64,000 nucleotides of DNA, from contig JAJQJQ010000052.1 in NCBI GenBank assembly GCA_028622995.1, positions 1,798,001 through 1,862,000 on the forward strand, written 5' to 3'. A model generated the notes under the pieces. It had not been told where the DNA came from. It searched no databases and was given only the letters and a program-made list of their open reading frames with translations. Positions 37,106-49,078 of the stretch are shown here, piece by piece (the stretch's first letter is position 1; each line of letters opens with the position of its first letter). The stretch is from Panagrolaimus kolymaensis. Lineage: Eukaryota > Nematoda > Chromadorea > Rhabditida > Panagrolaimidae. The position numbers were made by a program, and so were the translations under genes.

Positions 37106-38492
37106 TTAAATGGGAGCTCGAATTTCACCATTTTGCTTCCTTTGAAGATATCGTTGACGGGCCATGAATATTGCAGAATCATTATTACGTTGCTTCAAGA
37201 TTTCTTTGATTTTTTCGAGCCTTTCATACAGTATTTCTTTATCAGATTTAGGCTTAACTTTGCGTTGTTTATCTTCATTTTCATCACGTTCACGAGGAGA
37301 AGAAGCAGAAGAATCATGACGACGTCGACGATGATGCGTTCTTTCATTATTTGGTGATGATGGTCTTCTTCGTTGATGGTCATGACGTGAGCGACGACGT
37401 TCAGGTGTTGGAGATCGTTTTGATTTCGTTGTTGCAGCTGCTGATGATAAAGTTTTAGGCTGAAAAAAAAGCGAGATTAGTAAACAAAAGTTAGGCAATA
37501 AGTTGTTGCAAACCTTATTCAATCCAGGTTTTAGCTCATCAAACAATTTTTCGGGTGGTTTTGAGTTGTCTTCTTCGATTTTCTTTTCTTCGTTTGATAC
37601 TTTCTCAACTTTTAACACTTTCGGTTCTGACATATCATCCAACAGCTTTCGATTGAAATTTGATTGCCAAAAATGCTGATCTTCCACTTTTAGTCTACCT
37701 GAAACAATGCTTTTAGTTTACAACCTTTGCATAAAAATGATAAACTTACTATCCATTCTTTCTTGTTCTTCAAGTTCTTTCATGATTTTTTCTTTTTCTT
37801 CTAATTGCTTTCGATATGCGCCAGTAACAAATGTGTCTTTATCATTGAATTCATCGCCTTCAGCTTCTCTTTCTTTAGCTTGTTTTCTTTCTTCAACCAT
37901 GAGCTTTTCCATTTGACGTTTTTGAGTTGCAATAACAATTTTATGAGCATATTTTGGTTTGCGTTCTTTATCAGCTTCTTTTTGTTCTTCAGTTTTAGCA
38001 TTTCTTGTTGATTGAATTTGATCATAAAGTGCATCATATTCATACACATATGGATCATCGGCCAATGCTTCAGCAACAGCACGTTCATCACGCCTAAAAA
38101 GGATGGTTGATTAGAAATACATATAAACAAAGTTTTCATGGACAAAAATTAATGGCAATTTAAAGAATAATGAATGAGACTATAACATGGAATAACAAAG
38201 TTTGAAAGAATGTCCATAGTTGTGTTACAGATATTCTTTGTTCATGATAATGATAACAAAAGTATGTAAGGATTTTGAAAGCATATATTCTTTAATTCTG
38301 AGACATGAAAACTTACTTTTTGTTTGAACCATATTTCATTTGAAACTTCTTATTCACATCCTTTTCATTTGCAATTTCTGTTTCTGAATCAGAATCATGT
38401 CCAAATACAGATGCCACAGGTATTGGTAAAGCTGAAGACGTTGAAGCTTTTTGATTCAATTGGAGACCATATTTCTTAGGTTCATCCGACAT
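37106..38492 (-). CDS. ccdc-55: Nuclear speckle splicing regulator NSRP1 (CCDC55) homologue
   Basis: RNA-binding splicing regulator of nuclear speckles (established for human NSRP1). Four minus-strand exons: 38492-38317, 38093-37750, 37698-37514 and 37459-37106; 352 residues. Seen: the family N-terminus KKYGLQLNQK, SVFGHDSDSE, the highly conserved block ADDPYVYEYDALYDQIQ followed by KPKYAHKIVIATQKRQME, a charged coiled coil with DKDTFVTGAYRKQLEE, then an Arg/Ser/His-rich region (RRRSRHDHQRRRPSSP and similar) and a C-terminal helix with AIFMARQRYLQRK. The family block is unmistakable. It lies downstream of RNF121 on the same strand, 499 nt apart. Confidence 0.92.
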
Positions 38493-38500
38493 TTTTGAAT

Positions 38501-38713
38501 CTAAAAAATGGAAATAATTAAGCAATGGAATAAAAAGAAATAACAATGTTTGAGACGACAATCTTTCGAAGTCTTTTTAACGCAGTTTTGCAATCGCACA
38601 TTGCGAAATTTTTCGCGCTTTTTTTCACTTTTTTTGCGGCAATCTTGAACAAAGTTGTTATAGTTAGTTGCTGATGAAACAAAATGTTTAGAAGATTTTT
38701 TTTCAGACATCAT
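38501..38713 (-). CDS. Candidate small ORF between RNF121 and NSRP1
   Basis: A 70-codon minus-strand frame starting MMSEKKSSKHF, Lys/Arg/Ser/Asn-rich for its first 55 residues (includes FVQDCRKKSEKKREKFRNVR) and then hydrophobic. It stops at a TAG that coincides with the acceptor-like TTTTTTAG preceding the NSRP1 start, nine nt away. No homologue recognised. It may be a small gene, an upstream ORF in the NSRP1 leader, or chance; composition of the first 55 codons is less low-complexity than surrounding noncoding frames. Confidence 0.3.
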   Translation of the reverse strand: MMSEKKSSKHFVSSATNYNNFVQDCRKKSEKKREKFRNVRLQNCVKKTSKDCRLKHCYFFLFHCLIISIF

Positions 38714-38991
38714 CGATACGTTTTTGCAATTAATTGGTCAAGGAGTAAATAGGCAGTAACCAAAAGATATAATAAAAGCGTTTGTAAAAACGTATAGTTT
38801 TTTTTGTTATTCCAAGCTTTGAGAAAAAAACTTTATTTATTTATTATCGAATAAGAAAAAATGTGTGTGTAAAGCACCAAATCACAAATAATAAAAAAGG
38901 AGAAAAAATAAAAGTTAATAAATTAATAATAATATAGTTTTTTTGGCATTTTTAATAGCTGCAAATTTTTTTATGTATCAATAATAATACT

Positions 38992-40531
<1,540 letters not shown>

Positions 40532-42200
40532 TTTTCTATTTTATTTAATATTTAACCCGTTTGCATTAAAAAATAAAAGATTAATAAGTAACTTAAAGCA
40601 AAGAATGGTTTATTAATAAAATTTAATAATATAATTATGACTTAAAATTCTCCACAAATAATAAAGATTTTTGTGTTGGAACAAATTTTTTTTGCAACAA
40701 GAAAAAAAAAATTCCAACTGCTTTTGTTGGATTTGGGTTTGCGAAAAACGCGTTTTGCCCAAATTACATATAAATTCAAAAATTTAGGGAAAGACGACTA
40801 TGTTTTGTTATTTATGTATGTTATTATAAATATTTTGTTAAAAAAGGCACCAAAAACAATTTGTTTAAATTTAACACTGCTTTTAACGATAAAAATTTTT
40901 TTTACTATTTTCATAATAAGACATGAGCACTGGGTCCCACCTACGGTGGTCCCTCATAACTTTTTTTATAACAAACATAAACATTTTTCGGAAACTTTTT
41001 CACGATTCTATGGGGGCTTCGCCCCCAACTTAGCTTTTCAACCATGCTTTTACATTTTTCCATTGCGGTTTATATCTCAACCTAAATTATCTCAACCTAA
41101 ATTTTTTTTCCTTTCCAAAAAACGAATGAAAAAGCGATTCCATTTCAACAAACACAACAAAAAACATTCGCATCGAAACATTTTAACATTATTTAAATTT
41201 AAAACATTCATAACTAATTTTTAAAAAGATGTCCGGGTTCTAAAATTTACATATTCGGAATCTCCATAAAAAACTACATAGGACTGGTCAAACACATTAC
41301 AAATCGAGCATAAACGACTTCACCACATACATTCTCACTTTATATAGGTAGATTATTTTAATATCAAAAACAAGTTGCTTTTTTTTTATAAAATCAAATG
41401 GGACAATTTTTTCTTTCAATTTTACCATAATAAAAACTATTTATTTAAAATGTTCAATAAAAAAGTCAATTTTTTTACCCTTGTTTATTTTATCTTTGAT
41501 TTTATTTTCTTCTTCTTTTTTAATTCTTGGACGAACCGTTTTACTTTTCTTTTCATATTTAATCCAATGGCATCAATTTTCCTTTCCATTGTTCATTATG
41601 AAGTTGGTTCGGGCGCCACCATTCTTTTTCCTTCTTCATAAGGAAAAGATTAAATAAACTTCGCAAACTTTTTTTTTGCAATCGTTTTAAATTGATTTTT
41701 TTACTTTACAAAGTTGTGTGAATTTTTTTTTATTTTTGAATATTTTGTAAAGAGTTTATTAATTCTCTTTAATTTAAACAAATTTTAAACGTATAATTCA
41801 AAAAACTAGCATGAACCCGGTATAAAATAAAAAAGCAAGTGGTTAAATCTTCTCGAACTCAATATTTTTGGTTTAATAAATTTTATCGAAATGAACACTC
41901 TTGTTTCGTTTACCAGCCTGGATATGTAAGTTATTAAAACAATGAATAAATTTAAATATTAAAACGCTTTTTTTAGCATTTCCCACGATAATAACGATGA
42001 ATTTTGATAGACATCATTGAACTAAATTCTGATCCTCTGATTAATGGTTACTTGAAATTCTTTTTATTTTTATAATTAGAAAAGCTCTGAGAAGCGTAAA
42101 TAAGATTCCAACATTTTTTTTGCAAATTTTTTGTTTATTTTAAAAGCAAAATTACAAGCTACAAAAAAATATTACGCATTTACAAGTAAAAAAATATACA
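40532..42200. other. Intergenic with hairpin-bearing repeat fragment; no gene supported
   Basis: A 183-codon frame at 40673-41224 exists but its composition is low-complexity and it runs through two palindromic hairpins (40937-40949 and 41011-41027), so I do not call it a gene. A spliced micro-frame at 41891-41925 plus 41977-42007 (21 codons) has good GTAAGT and TTTTTTAG sites but no family match. Confidence 0.45.
40920..41060 (-). repeat. Fragment of a triloop-hairpin repeat
   Basis: Contains the stem CCACC/GGTGG around TAC (40937-40949) and the 7-bp stem TGGGGGC/GCCCCCA around TTC (41011-41027). TAC and TTC are the complements of the GTA and GAA triloops in the repeat at 32700-34190, so this looks like a related piece in opposite orientation. 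Confidence 0.5.
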
Positions 42201-42609
42201 TTAAAGCTTATTATTGCTGGGCTCGATTTCAGTTTCATTGCATCCACAAATTTTTAAATCTTCATTTGAAATAACAAAGTTTGGATTTGATAAAAGAGAA
42301 TTCCATAATTTTGTGGCCGTCATTTTATCATGTTTACATAATTTTGGAAGCAATCGATTGAAATCTTTTTCGAATGAAGCACATTCATTTTTAAGTTTGA
42401 TATTTTCATTTTCATATTTTTCAAGATCCGCTATTTTTTGAGTTTCAGTTGCATTTTTCTTTTCTCGATATCTTTTAATGGAATCTTTTTTTGCTGCCTT
42501 TTTAGCAATAATATCATTTTTGTAAATACTTGGACGACCGGGCTAAAAAATAAAAAATAAATATATTTAATTATTATAAAGAAATATTTAGCTTAATAAA
42601 ACTTACCAT
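42201..42609 (-). CDS. Small bZIP transcription factor-like protein
   Basis: Minus-strand exons 42609-42607 (only the initiator ATG) and 42542-42201, 115 codons before the stop included, about 114 residues. After MPGRPSIYKNDIIAKKAAKK comes a basic region with KDSIKRYREKKNA that parallels the canonical bZIP N..A(V)..SREK.R pattern, then a leucine-zipper-like segment IADLEKYENENIKLKNE with heptad-spaced hydrophobics. The key Asn of the basic region is replaced (KDS for the usual N[ND]xA), so DNA binding may be altered. The C-terminal half contains LLPKLCKHD and ends in an acidic tail. Short bZIP proteins of this kind are common in nematodes (C/EBP- or CES-2-like); exact family not assigned. Confidence 0.72.
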
Positions 42610-44403
42610 TTTCGGCTTTTGAAATAAAAATAAACTTATTTAAAGTAAAATATAAAGCAATCAACAAATATTACGGTAATAGATAGTACTTAACCGGGGA
42701 AAACTAAATAACAATATTTCTTTAATGAATGTTTTTTGAGGTATTTATCCATAATTTTTATATGCACTTTTAACGCCCCTTTTTTTGTTCACACGATTAT
42801 AAATTGGAGCACTTTAAATATTTTCTATCGCGTAATAAAAAAAAAGCGTGGTTGCATTTTTTCTTTCTTCTTTTAAAATAATTTTTTTCTCCTCTTGCAA
42901 ATTTGTATGAATGAAGTGACTAAATATTTTTTGTCTTGTAATTTTTATTTCAAAAATTTACCGTACAATAAAAAAAAGAATTTTCAAATTCTCATTTTCG
43001 CTGCGTAATTTTTACTTTTATTTTAGTCATGTATTCTTATTTTTTTTACTGAAAAAAAATCCAATATTTGCTTTTCTATCAAAAATGTTTCAAAATTCAA
43101 GACTTCATTTTTCATCTGGAAAGTATGTCTGTGTTCGTTGTTTGTTTTGAAACCTTTAAATTTCATCCCTCTATTATTTTGCCACATACAGTAACCATTT
43201 GGTTAAAAAGAAAGATAGCCAAAAATAATGAGTTTAGCTTTGACACTCTTGATTATTGGATTTCATTTTTTTCGTTGATTTGGAATCGAATTCTAGCAAA
43301 TTCTACGTAAAACAATATTTTTGATAAAAAAAATAAATTTCATTCACAAAGTAACTTAAGTGTTTGAATATTTAACAAATAGTCGTCTTCCATTACGATT
43401 TGTTTTTCCCATTGCAAATACAAGAATTTTTTTTACTTTATTGAAGCTTTCACCGTTTGATTAAAAAAATTATACGAATCTTCAATGTTTTGCAAATTTT
43501 TTCGATGGTATACTTTTAAATAATTTGCATATTTCATTTACAATTTTAGCCACTTTTTTCGTTTGTGTTAGTAAAAAAATATATTCCAAAAGAAAAAATT
43601 TTCAGCAGCAATAATTTTTGTAGAAACATGGATTTTATAAATAAATTTATAGGTTCTTGTTCTTTCTTGTTTTTAGTATGAGAGCCAACTCTGGATTTGG
43701 CGGAAATGGAGGAGTAAAGAAAATGGAAATTAGTAAAATTTTTGGGTTATACGGAAAAGATGTTTCTCGAATCGCAACAACCAACAACTCGATCGAAACT
43801 TTATGAATATCAGTTTTCTAAACCAATGAATCGCTCTATAGTGGCAAGTTTTTGTGGTGACAAATCCAAACTAATTATAGCTAGGCTTGATCGAGGTTTA
43901 TTTTTACATCAAATAATATGACTTCCTTTCTGATACCATTCTCTATGAAAGCTCCCACAGTTTTTGGACGTAGTTCTTTATTTTTCTTAATCCTGTGGCA
44001 TATTCTTTGTTTTTGTGTTTTATTATAAAAAAAATTTAAAAGAGGCTTTGACAAGTTTCTTACAGTAACTTTGCTGACTAACATTCTGTTTTGGCTTTCT
44101 TCTTATCAAAAAAAATTTTAAAAATGCTAACTCACAATTTTTTTCCCATTATTTTTTCATCCTAAAACTTTCAGAGAAGATTGGGCGAATGTCATACTGT
44201 ATCCAATTAAACATTATTTTGGTTTTATTTTTTTATTATCAGAAAATTTTTTTCTTGATGTTTTTGATTCTCAAATATTTTTCATCCCACGGTGTTGTTT
44301 GATTTTTAGTCGTTTAATTCGATCACGCGATTTATTTTATTTTCTTGTTAAAAAAAAGATGACAGAAAATCAAAAATAAAAACGATAAAAAGGTCTTTAT
44401 TTA
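42610..44403. other. Intergenic; possible gene fragments only
   Basis: A frame at 43679-43807 starts MRANSGFGGNGG right after a TTGTTTTTAG acceptor and runs 42 codons. A 67-codon minus-strand frame at 43881-44084 includes KELRPKTVGAFIENGIRKE and is less biased than neighbours, possibly a pseudogene relic. Neither has a recognised family. The remainder is AT-rich. Confidence 0.35.
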
Positions 44404-45943
44404 TCAATTCCAAGTTTTATGTAATTGATTAAAATGTTTTTGAGTTTCATCTTCAGCTTCACCCATAATTAATTCCACGCCAAAAACCGAGCGAACATGA
44501 GGTCCACTGGGTTCGACTTTGAAAGAAAAAAACAGCAAAGGCAAATTAAATTTTTTAAAAAGCTTCTTCAATTCTTTTTGTAAAACTTGATTTTCAAAAT
44601 AATTAATTGCTTGAATGCATAAAGCATAAATGGCGATTATCAAATCGAATAAAACAAAAATAATATTTGAAAATATGCTTTCACCAATTAAAAATGAAAG
44701 TAAAAATGATAAAAGAAATAATCCAACGAGGATGGAAGTGCAAATCCAACCAAATATAAACATTTTTTTAATCATCTAAAAAAATAATCTGACTGATTTT
44801 GCCAACAAAAAAAAGATTACTGTAGCAATTGAAAAAAAAATTAATACTAACCCTTGCAACTTTAATATTTTCAACCACTTGAAATCGTTTACTTAATGAA
44901 TAACGTTTACTACTGCCATAGCATAAGTTATCTTCATAAAAAGCGATATTACATTTAGCCGAATATAAATATAATATCAATGCTAAAGCATTTGGAATAG
45001 CTATAATGCCCATAATCAAATAAATTGAACATAAATCTAAAAAGAGCCAAATTTTAGTTTTTTAGTTTTTTTTTTAAACTAAAACAAACCATAAATAAAG
45101 CTATAAGTTGTTAGAATGGATACACAATCGATAATAGTAACTAAGAAAATTGAAATATACACTCGTGATTTAATTTCATAATCTTCAACAAATATGGTTG
45201 CAAACCATCGTTCCATTGCTAATCCAGGAATGGTAAAAGCTCCAACACAAAGACAATATGCTCGAAATATATTTGCCATGTGAAAGATTAAAGAATTTTC
45301 TATGGATTCTAAAAAAATAAAGATACTCGAATTTTGCTTTAAAAAAATTGACATAATTGGATTTTTATTTTTAGGAGGTGTACGGTAATTCGAAAACACA
45401 GACATTAACAATCACACTTTGGTACGCGGAGTCTTTTTTTGTTTATCTTTGGTTTTATGGGGAAAAAAATTAAAGCCTTGATTAATTTAATAAATGAAAC
45501 ATATGGTTTTATTCTAGCACCCATAATCTTGTTTTTGGAAAAACCGTTAAAAAGCTTTCTTTCTTCTTTTTTTGTTTTGAAGCTAAAACCAAAAACTCGA
45601 GCTTGTACCTTTTTTTTGCCTTCCAAAATGTATTTCAAAAAAGCAACAAAAGCAAAAATATTTTCATACCTTCATTATTCCAATTATTAAAAAATTGAAA
45701 AATAATTACAATAATCGATGGAGAAAATAAAAAATAAATTATGCCAATATTAAAAAAAATTATACTTAAATTTGTATGGTATCCAATTGCGATGGAACCC
45801 AAATGAATTCGAACAAATAATTGGATGATAACCAAACTCATTCCAAATAAAGTTAAAATAATCACCACAATCATGAGAGACGTGAATAAATGTGTAAGAT
45901 GCTCATTATAAACAAGAGTTCGATTTGGATAAAAAAAATACAT
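44404..45943 (-). CDS. sre: Sre-like serpentine chemoreceptor
   Basis: Predicted chemosensory seven-transmembrane receptor of the Sre family (Sra superfamily). Minus-strand exons 45943-45670, 45308-45090, 45036-44852 and 44775-44404, in phase, 349 residues, the usual size. Seen: TM1 LFTSLMIVVIILTLFGMSL, TM2-3 region, the Sre-type motif PGLAMERWFATIFVEDYE after TM3, TM4 SIFLVTIIDCVSILTTYS, TM5 IYLIMGIIAIPNALALILYL, the conserved YSLSKRFQVVENIKV, TM6-7, and the C-terminal segment with GVELIMGEAEDETQKHFNQL. The ERxFAT..DYE and RFQxxEN motifs are the basis for Sre. A hAT transposon lies about 0.6 kb upstream of its start. Confidence 0.88.
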
Positions 45944-46538
45944 TTTAAAAAGAGGCTAAAAACAAAATTGATTATAACGTTGCCTCGAAAAAAAGAATTA
46001 AAAAAGAAAAATGTAACTAACAAAAATTTTTAGAAGCCATTAAAAAAGTTAAAAAGCAGGTGAAAAAAAAAATTGAGAACATGATGACGAAAGGTTAAAA
46101 GTTTTTTTTGCCACATTAGCAGCAGTGACATTTTATGGATATCGTCATAAAAAAAACTTATTAAAATTTCTCTCTGGCTTTTGGAAGAAGGAAAAAAATG
46201 ATTGAAATTTCTCGAAAATGCGAAACTTTGATAATAATATTTGAAAAGTTACATATGTAATTTTTTTTTCTTCTAAAGTGCGCCTAGCTGATTTTTTAAA
46301 ACCAAACACCGTTGATGTTTAACACTTTTTGTATCTCTTCCAAAACATCATCTAATTATTTTAAGAAATCAAAAGTTAGATATGAAAAACGTGACTTTCT
46401 TTCTTGACAGCTTTTTTCGTAGAAATTTCAAGAAAAGAATACAGTGCATTAAAAATAAATAACATTAAAAGTGGCACGTAAGTACATACATTTCACTCAC
46501 TAATGCTACAATATTTTTATTAAATGCTGTGCCGAAAT
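45944..46538. other. Upstream region of the Sre-like gene
   Basis: AT-rich 0.6 kb between the receptor start codon and the left end of the hAT element; presumably contains the promoter. No gene recognised. Confidence 0.4.
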
Positions 46539-46558
46539 CAGGAAGAAGAAAAAGTCGT
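46539..46558 (+). repeat. hAT left terminal inverted repeat
   Basis: CAGGAAGAAGAAAAAGTCGT, preceded by target duplication GCCGAAAT at 46531-46538. Confidence 0.95.
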
Positions 46559-46799
46559 AAAGACGACGCCGCGACGCCTTTTTTATTTTTCTTGCGTCCA
46601 AAATTCAAAATGCGACGCCTTTGCGTTGAGTTTTATTTTGCCAAAAGCTTACTTGCTGCATTTTTTTAACGGTTACATGATTTTGCATTTACTTTTTCAA
46701 AAATAACAATATTTTTCATGAGTATTTTTATTTATAAAACAACAAATAGAAATAATTCTATCATAACAATTAACAAACATTTTACATTCAATACGCTCT

Positions 46800-48825
46800 T
46801 TAAACATTTGTTTCTTTTACAAATTTTGTAATTGCATTTGCAAGGACTAAACTCGAAATGGTTTCTTGAGATAATTGAGGCCTTGTTTTTGAATCAATTT
46901 TGTTTGCGACGCTAAATACACGTTCAACAGAACTACTTGAGGCAGGAATACTTAAGATATGTCGAGAATATTGTGAAAGAAGAGGATAGTTTCGTGCTTT
47001 TTTCCAATAACAAAGAATGCTGCCATTAAAAATTTCCATATCCAAAATATATCTATCGACTTCATTTTTAACAACTTCATCTAAACTTGAACTTAAACTC
47101 GGCTCAATAAATTCCGCATATTCTGATGTTGATGATTCAGTTTGAGGCACTTCTAATGTAATACCATTGGCGTGGCAGAATAATGCTAAATCTATTTTTA
47201 AGTCGTCGATACACTAAAATTATTTAAAATAATCCACAGTAAACAACCTGTAAGACTTACAGATTTGATTGTTTTTCTACTTCCTTTACGATCAGGTAAT
47301 AACCATTTTTTGAAATTTCTTTTTTCATTTGGATCAAGCATGACTGCGAAATAATGATATTTATGTAAAACTTCAACCTTTGATGCTAATGCTAATCGTC
47401 CAGCTTCTTTTAAAGACTTTTCTACTTCATTATTGCTGTCATCGACGTCATTAAAAATATCAAACATTTTTGCAAAGACAGGTAAAACTTTATGTAAAGT
47501 CGGAGAATAGTCGCACTAAAATCTTGAAGTTACTCTATGAAATAAAAATGTGATTAAATCTTACTTCCAAAGATCGAAGCAATGGTTTGGTGGGTGCAAG
47601 AATGTTGTAAATGGTTGTCAAATCTTCCTTTGCTTGAAGTAAATCCAAATATTTTGATAATACATCATGTTGTTGCAATTCATCACGAATTTTAGCATGA
47701 TCTTCTTCGGTCAGATTTAAAAACGACTCTAAAGATGTAACTACTGATAACCATCTTGTGTTGTTTGATTGATGCAAGGCGATACTTAACTTGTGGCGAA
47801 GATGTATACGTTGACGAATAACAGTGATAACAGCTTTGAGTTTTGCCATTAATGCTCCAATATTTTTGAGTTTTCTATTTAAGGATGGCATAGTTTTCTC
47901 ATCTGCAGCATAAAGTTGGAAAACGTGTTTACTAATTGTGTTTAACAAATGACATCCGCATAAAATGTGCTTATCAGTGGCAGAGAAGGCAGCTTTCATT
48001 GATGCAGCTTCATCTGTTACAATTCCATTCATATCAAGAATATCTGACCCAAACTCATCAAGGAAATCATTTAACTTAGTGACGGAATAGGCTGCAGCTG
48101 AACTTCCTTTATCGTGTCCAGAAATAAAATCGAGCAAAATGCGTTTAAAATTCCTAAAACAAAAGTGAAAGCTTAACATTTATAGCTGAAAAACCAACCA
48201 GTTATCATCAATGAAAGAAACAACGATTCCTGTATAATGATATGATTTAGTTGTTCCATCAAGCATGACAGCAATTCCCGACTTTTCACTTTGTCGGCGG
48301 ATATATGCAAATAATTCAGCCTTGTTTGAGTTGATAGTGTTCACATCATTCGATAAAGTAGTTGGGTGAGGGACAAGTTCTCTCAATGTTTCTGTTGTTA
48401 ATGAACGAATAACATTTGTTCCTAATTCAGCACTAAAGCGAAAAATAAAAACACGAAAATTAAACAAAATATACATACCCAACCTGCAAAATCGTTTTTG
48501 TATACTGTAAAAACCCTTCCTTGTATGTAGTTGAAAATGGAACAAGATCTTGAGAGATCATAAGCAAAGCTGCTTTTCGTACACTACTTTTTTGGTTTTT
48601 GCTGAACTTGAACGTCTCTTTGCTACATTTATGACTTCTTTGGCTTCCACCTAATTTGCCATGAAAGAATTTTTCACATACTACACAAACATGCCCAACT
48701 AAATTTTTCTTCCCGTCAGTTGTATGATCTAACAATTGAACAAAGTTGCTTTTCATGACTGCCTTAGTTTCATAGAAATTATCCTTCCATTTTGCAATAA
48801 ATTGTTCTTTGTTTTGCTTATCCAT
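46800..48825 (-). CDS. hAT family transposase
   Basis: Five minus-strand exons in phase: 48825-48479, 48432-48199, 48153-47565, 47515-47261 and 47213-46800; 612 residues, as in Hermes. N-terminal BED-like zinc finger with CVVC and SQRSHKC at about residues 46-67. RNase H-like catalytic residues are placed as in hAT enzymes: D in VMLDGTTKS (about 174), D in GIVTDEAASM (about 241), CGCHLLN helix, NTRWLS motif, and E in SSVERVFS (about 572) within the hATC dimerisation region (YPLLSQYSRHILSIPASSSS). No stop or frameshift is seen. It excises and inserts the surrounding element by cut-and-paste (family knowledge). Confidence 0.94.
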
Positions 48826-49050
48826 TATTAAAATTAATAATCAAAAAAACGAATAGATATTTTACTCAAAATTCAAAAAGTAAAAGTTTATGTCAAACAA
48901 ATGCTGTTGAAGAAATAAAGCATTTGGCAATACGCCATTCAAGCGGTAGGCGTCGCGACTTCATTTTTGGACGCCTCAAAAAAGGCGTCGGAAGTCGGCG
49001 TCGGACTTTTTTTTCGTTATTGATGCGGCGTCGGGCGTCGGCGTCGCAAC

Positions 49051-49070
49051 ACGACTTTTTCTTCTTCCTG
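49051..49070 (-). repeat. hAT right terminal inverted repeat
   Basis: Exact complement of the left 20-bp end, followed by target duplication GCCGAAAT at 49071-49078. Confidence 0.95.
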
Positions 49071-49078
49071 GCCGAAAT

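Larger units (their letters stand above)
46539..49070 (-). mobile_element. Complete autonomous hAT DNA transposon
   Basis: 2532 bp. Terminal inverted repeat CAGGAAGAAGAAAAAGTCGT at 46539-46558 and its exact complement at 49051-49070. A perfect 8-bp target duplication GCCGAAAT flanks it (46531-46538 and 49071-49078), the hallmark of hAT insertion. Subterminal regions (46558-46630 and 48945-49050) are crowded with GGCGTC/GACGCC hexamers, likely transposase-binding sites. One uninterrupted five-exon transposase gene lies inside on the minus strand. The intact ends, intact coding frame and exact duplication suggest a recent insertion that may still be active. Confidence 0.95.

Noticed and set aside
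40673..41224. 183-codon ORF
   Set aside because: Lys/Phe/Asn-rich, runs through two palindromic hairpins of a repeat fragment, and has no recognisable motif or splice structure.
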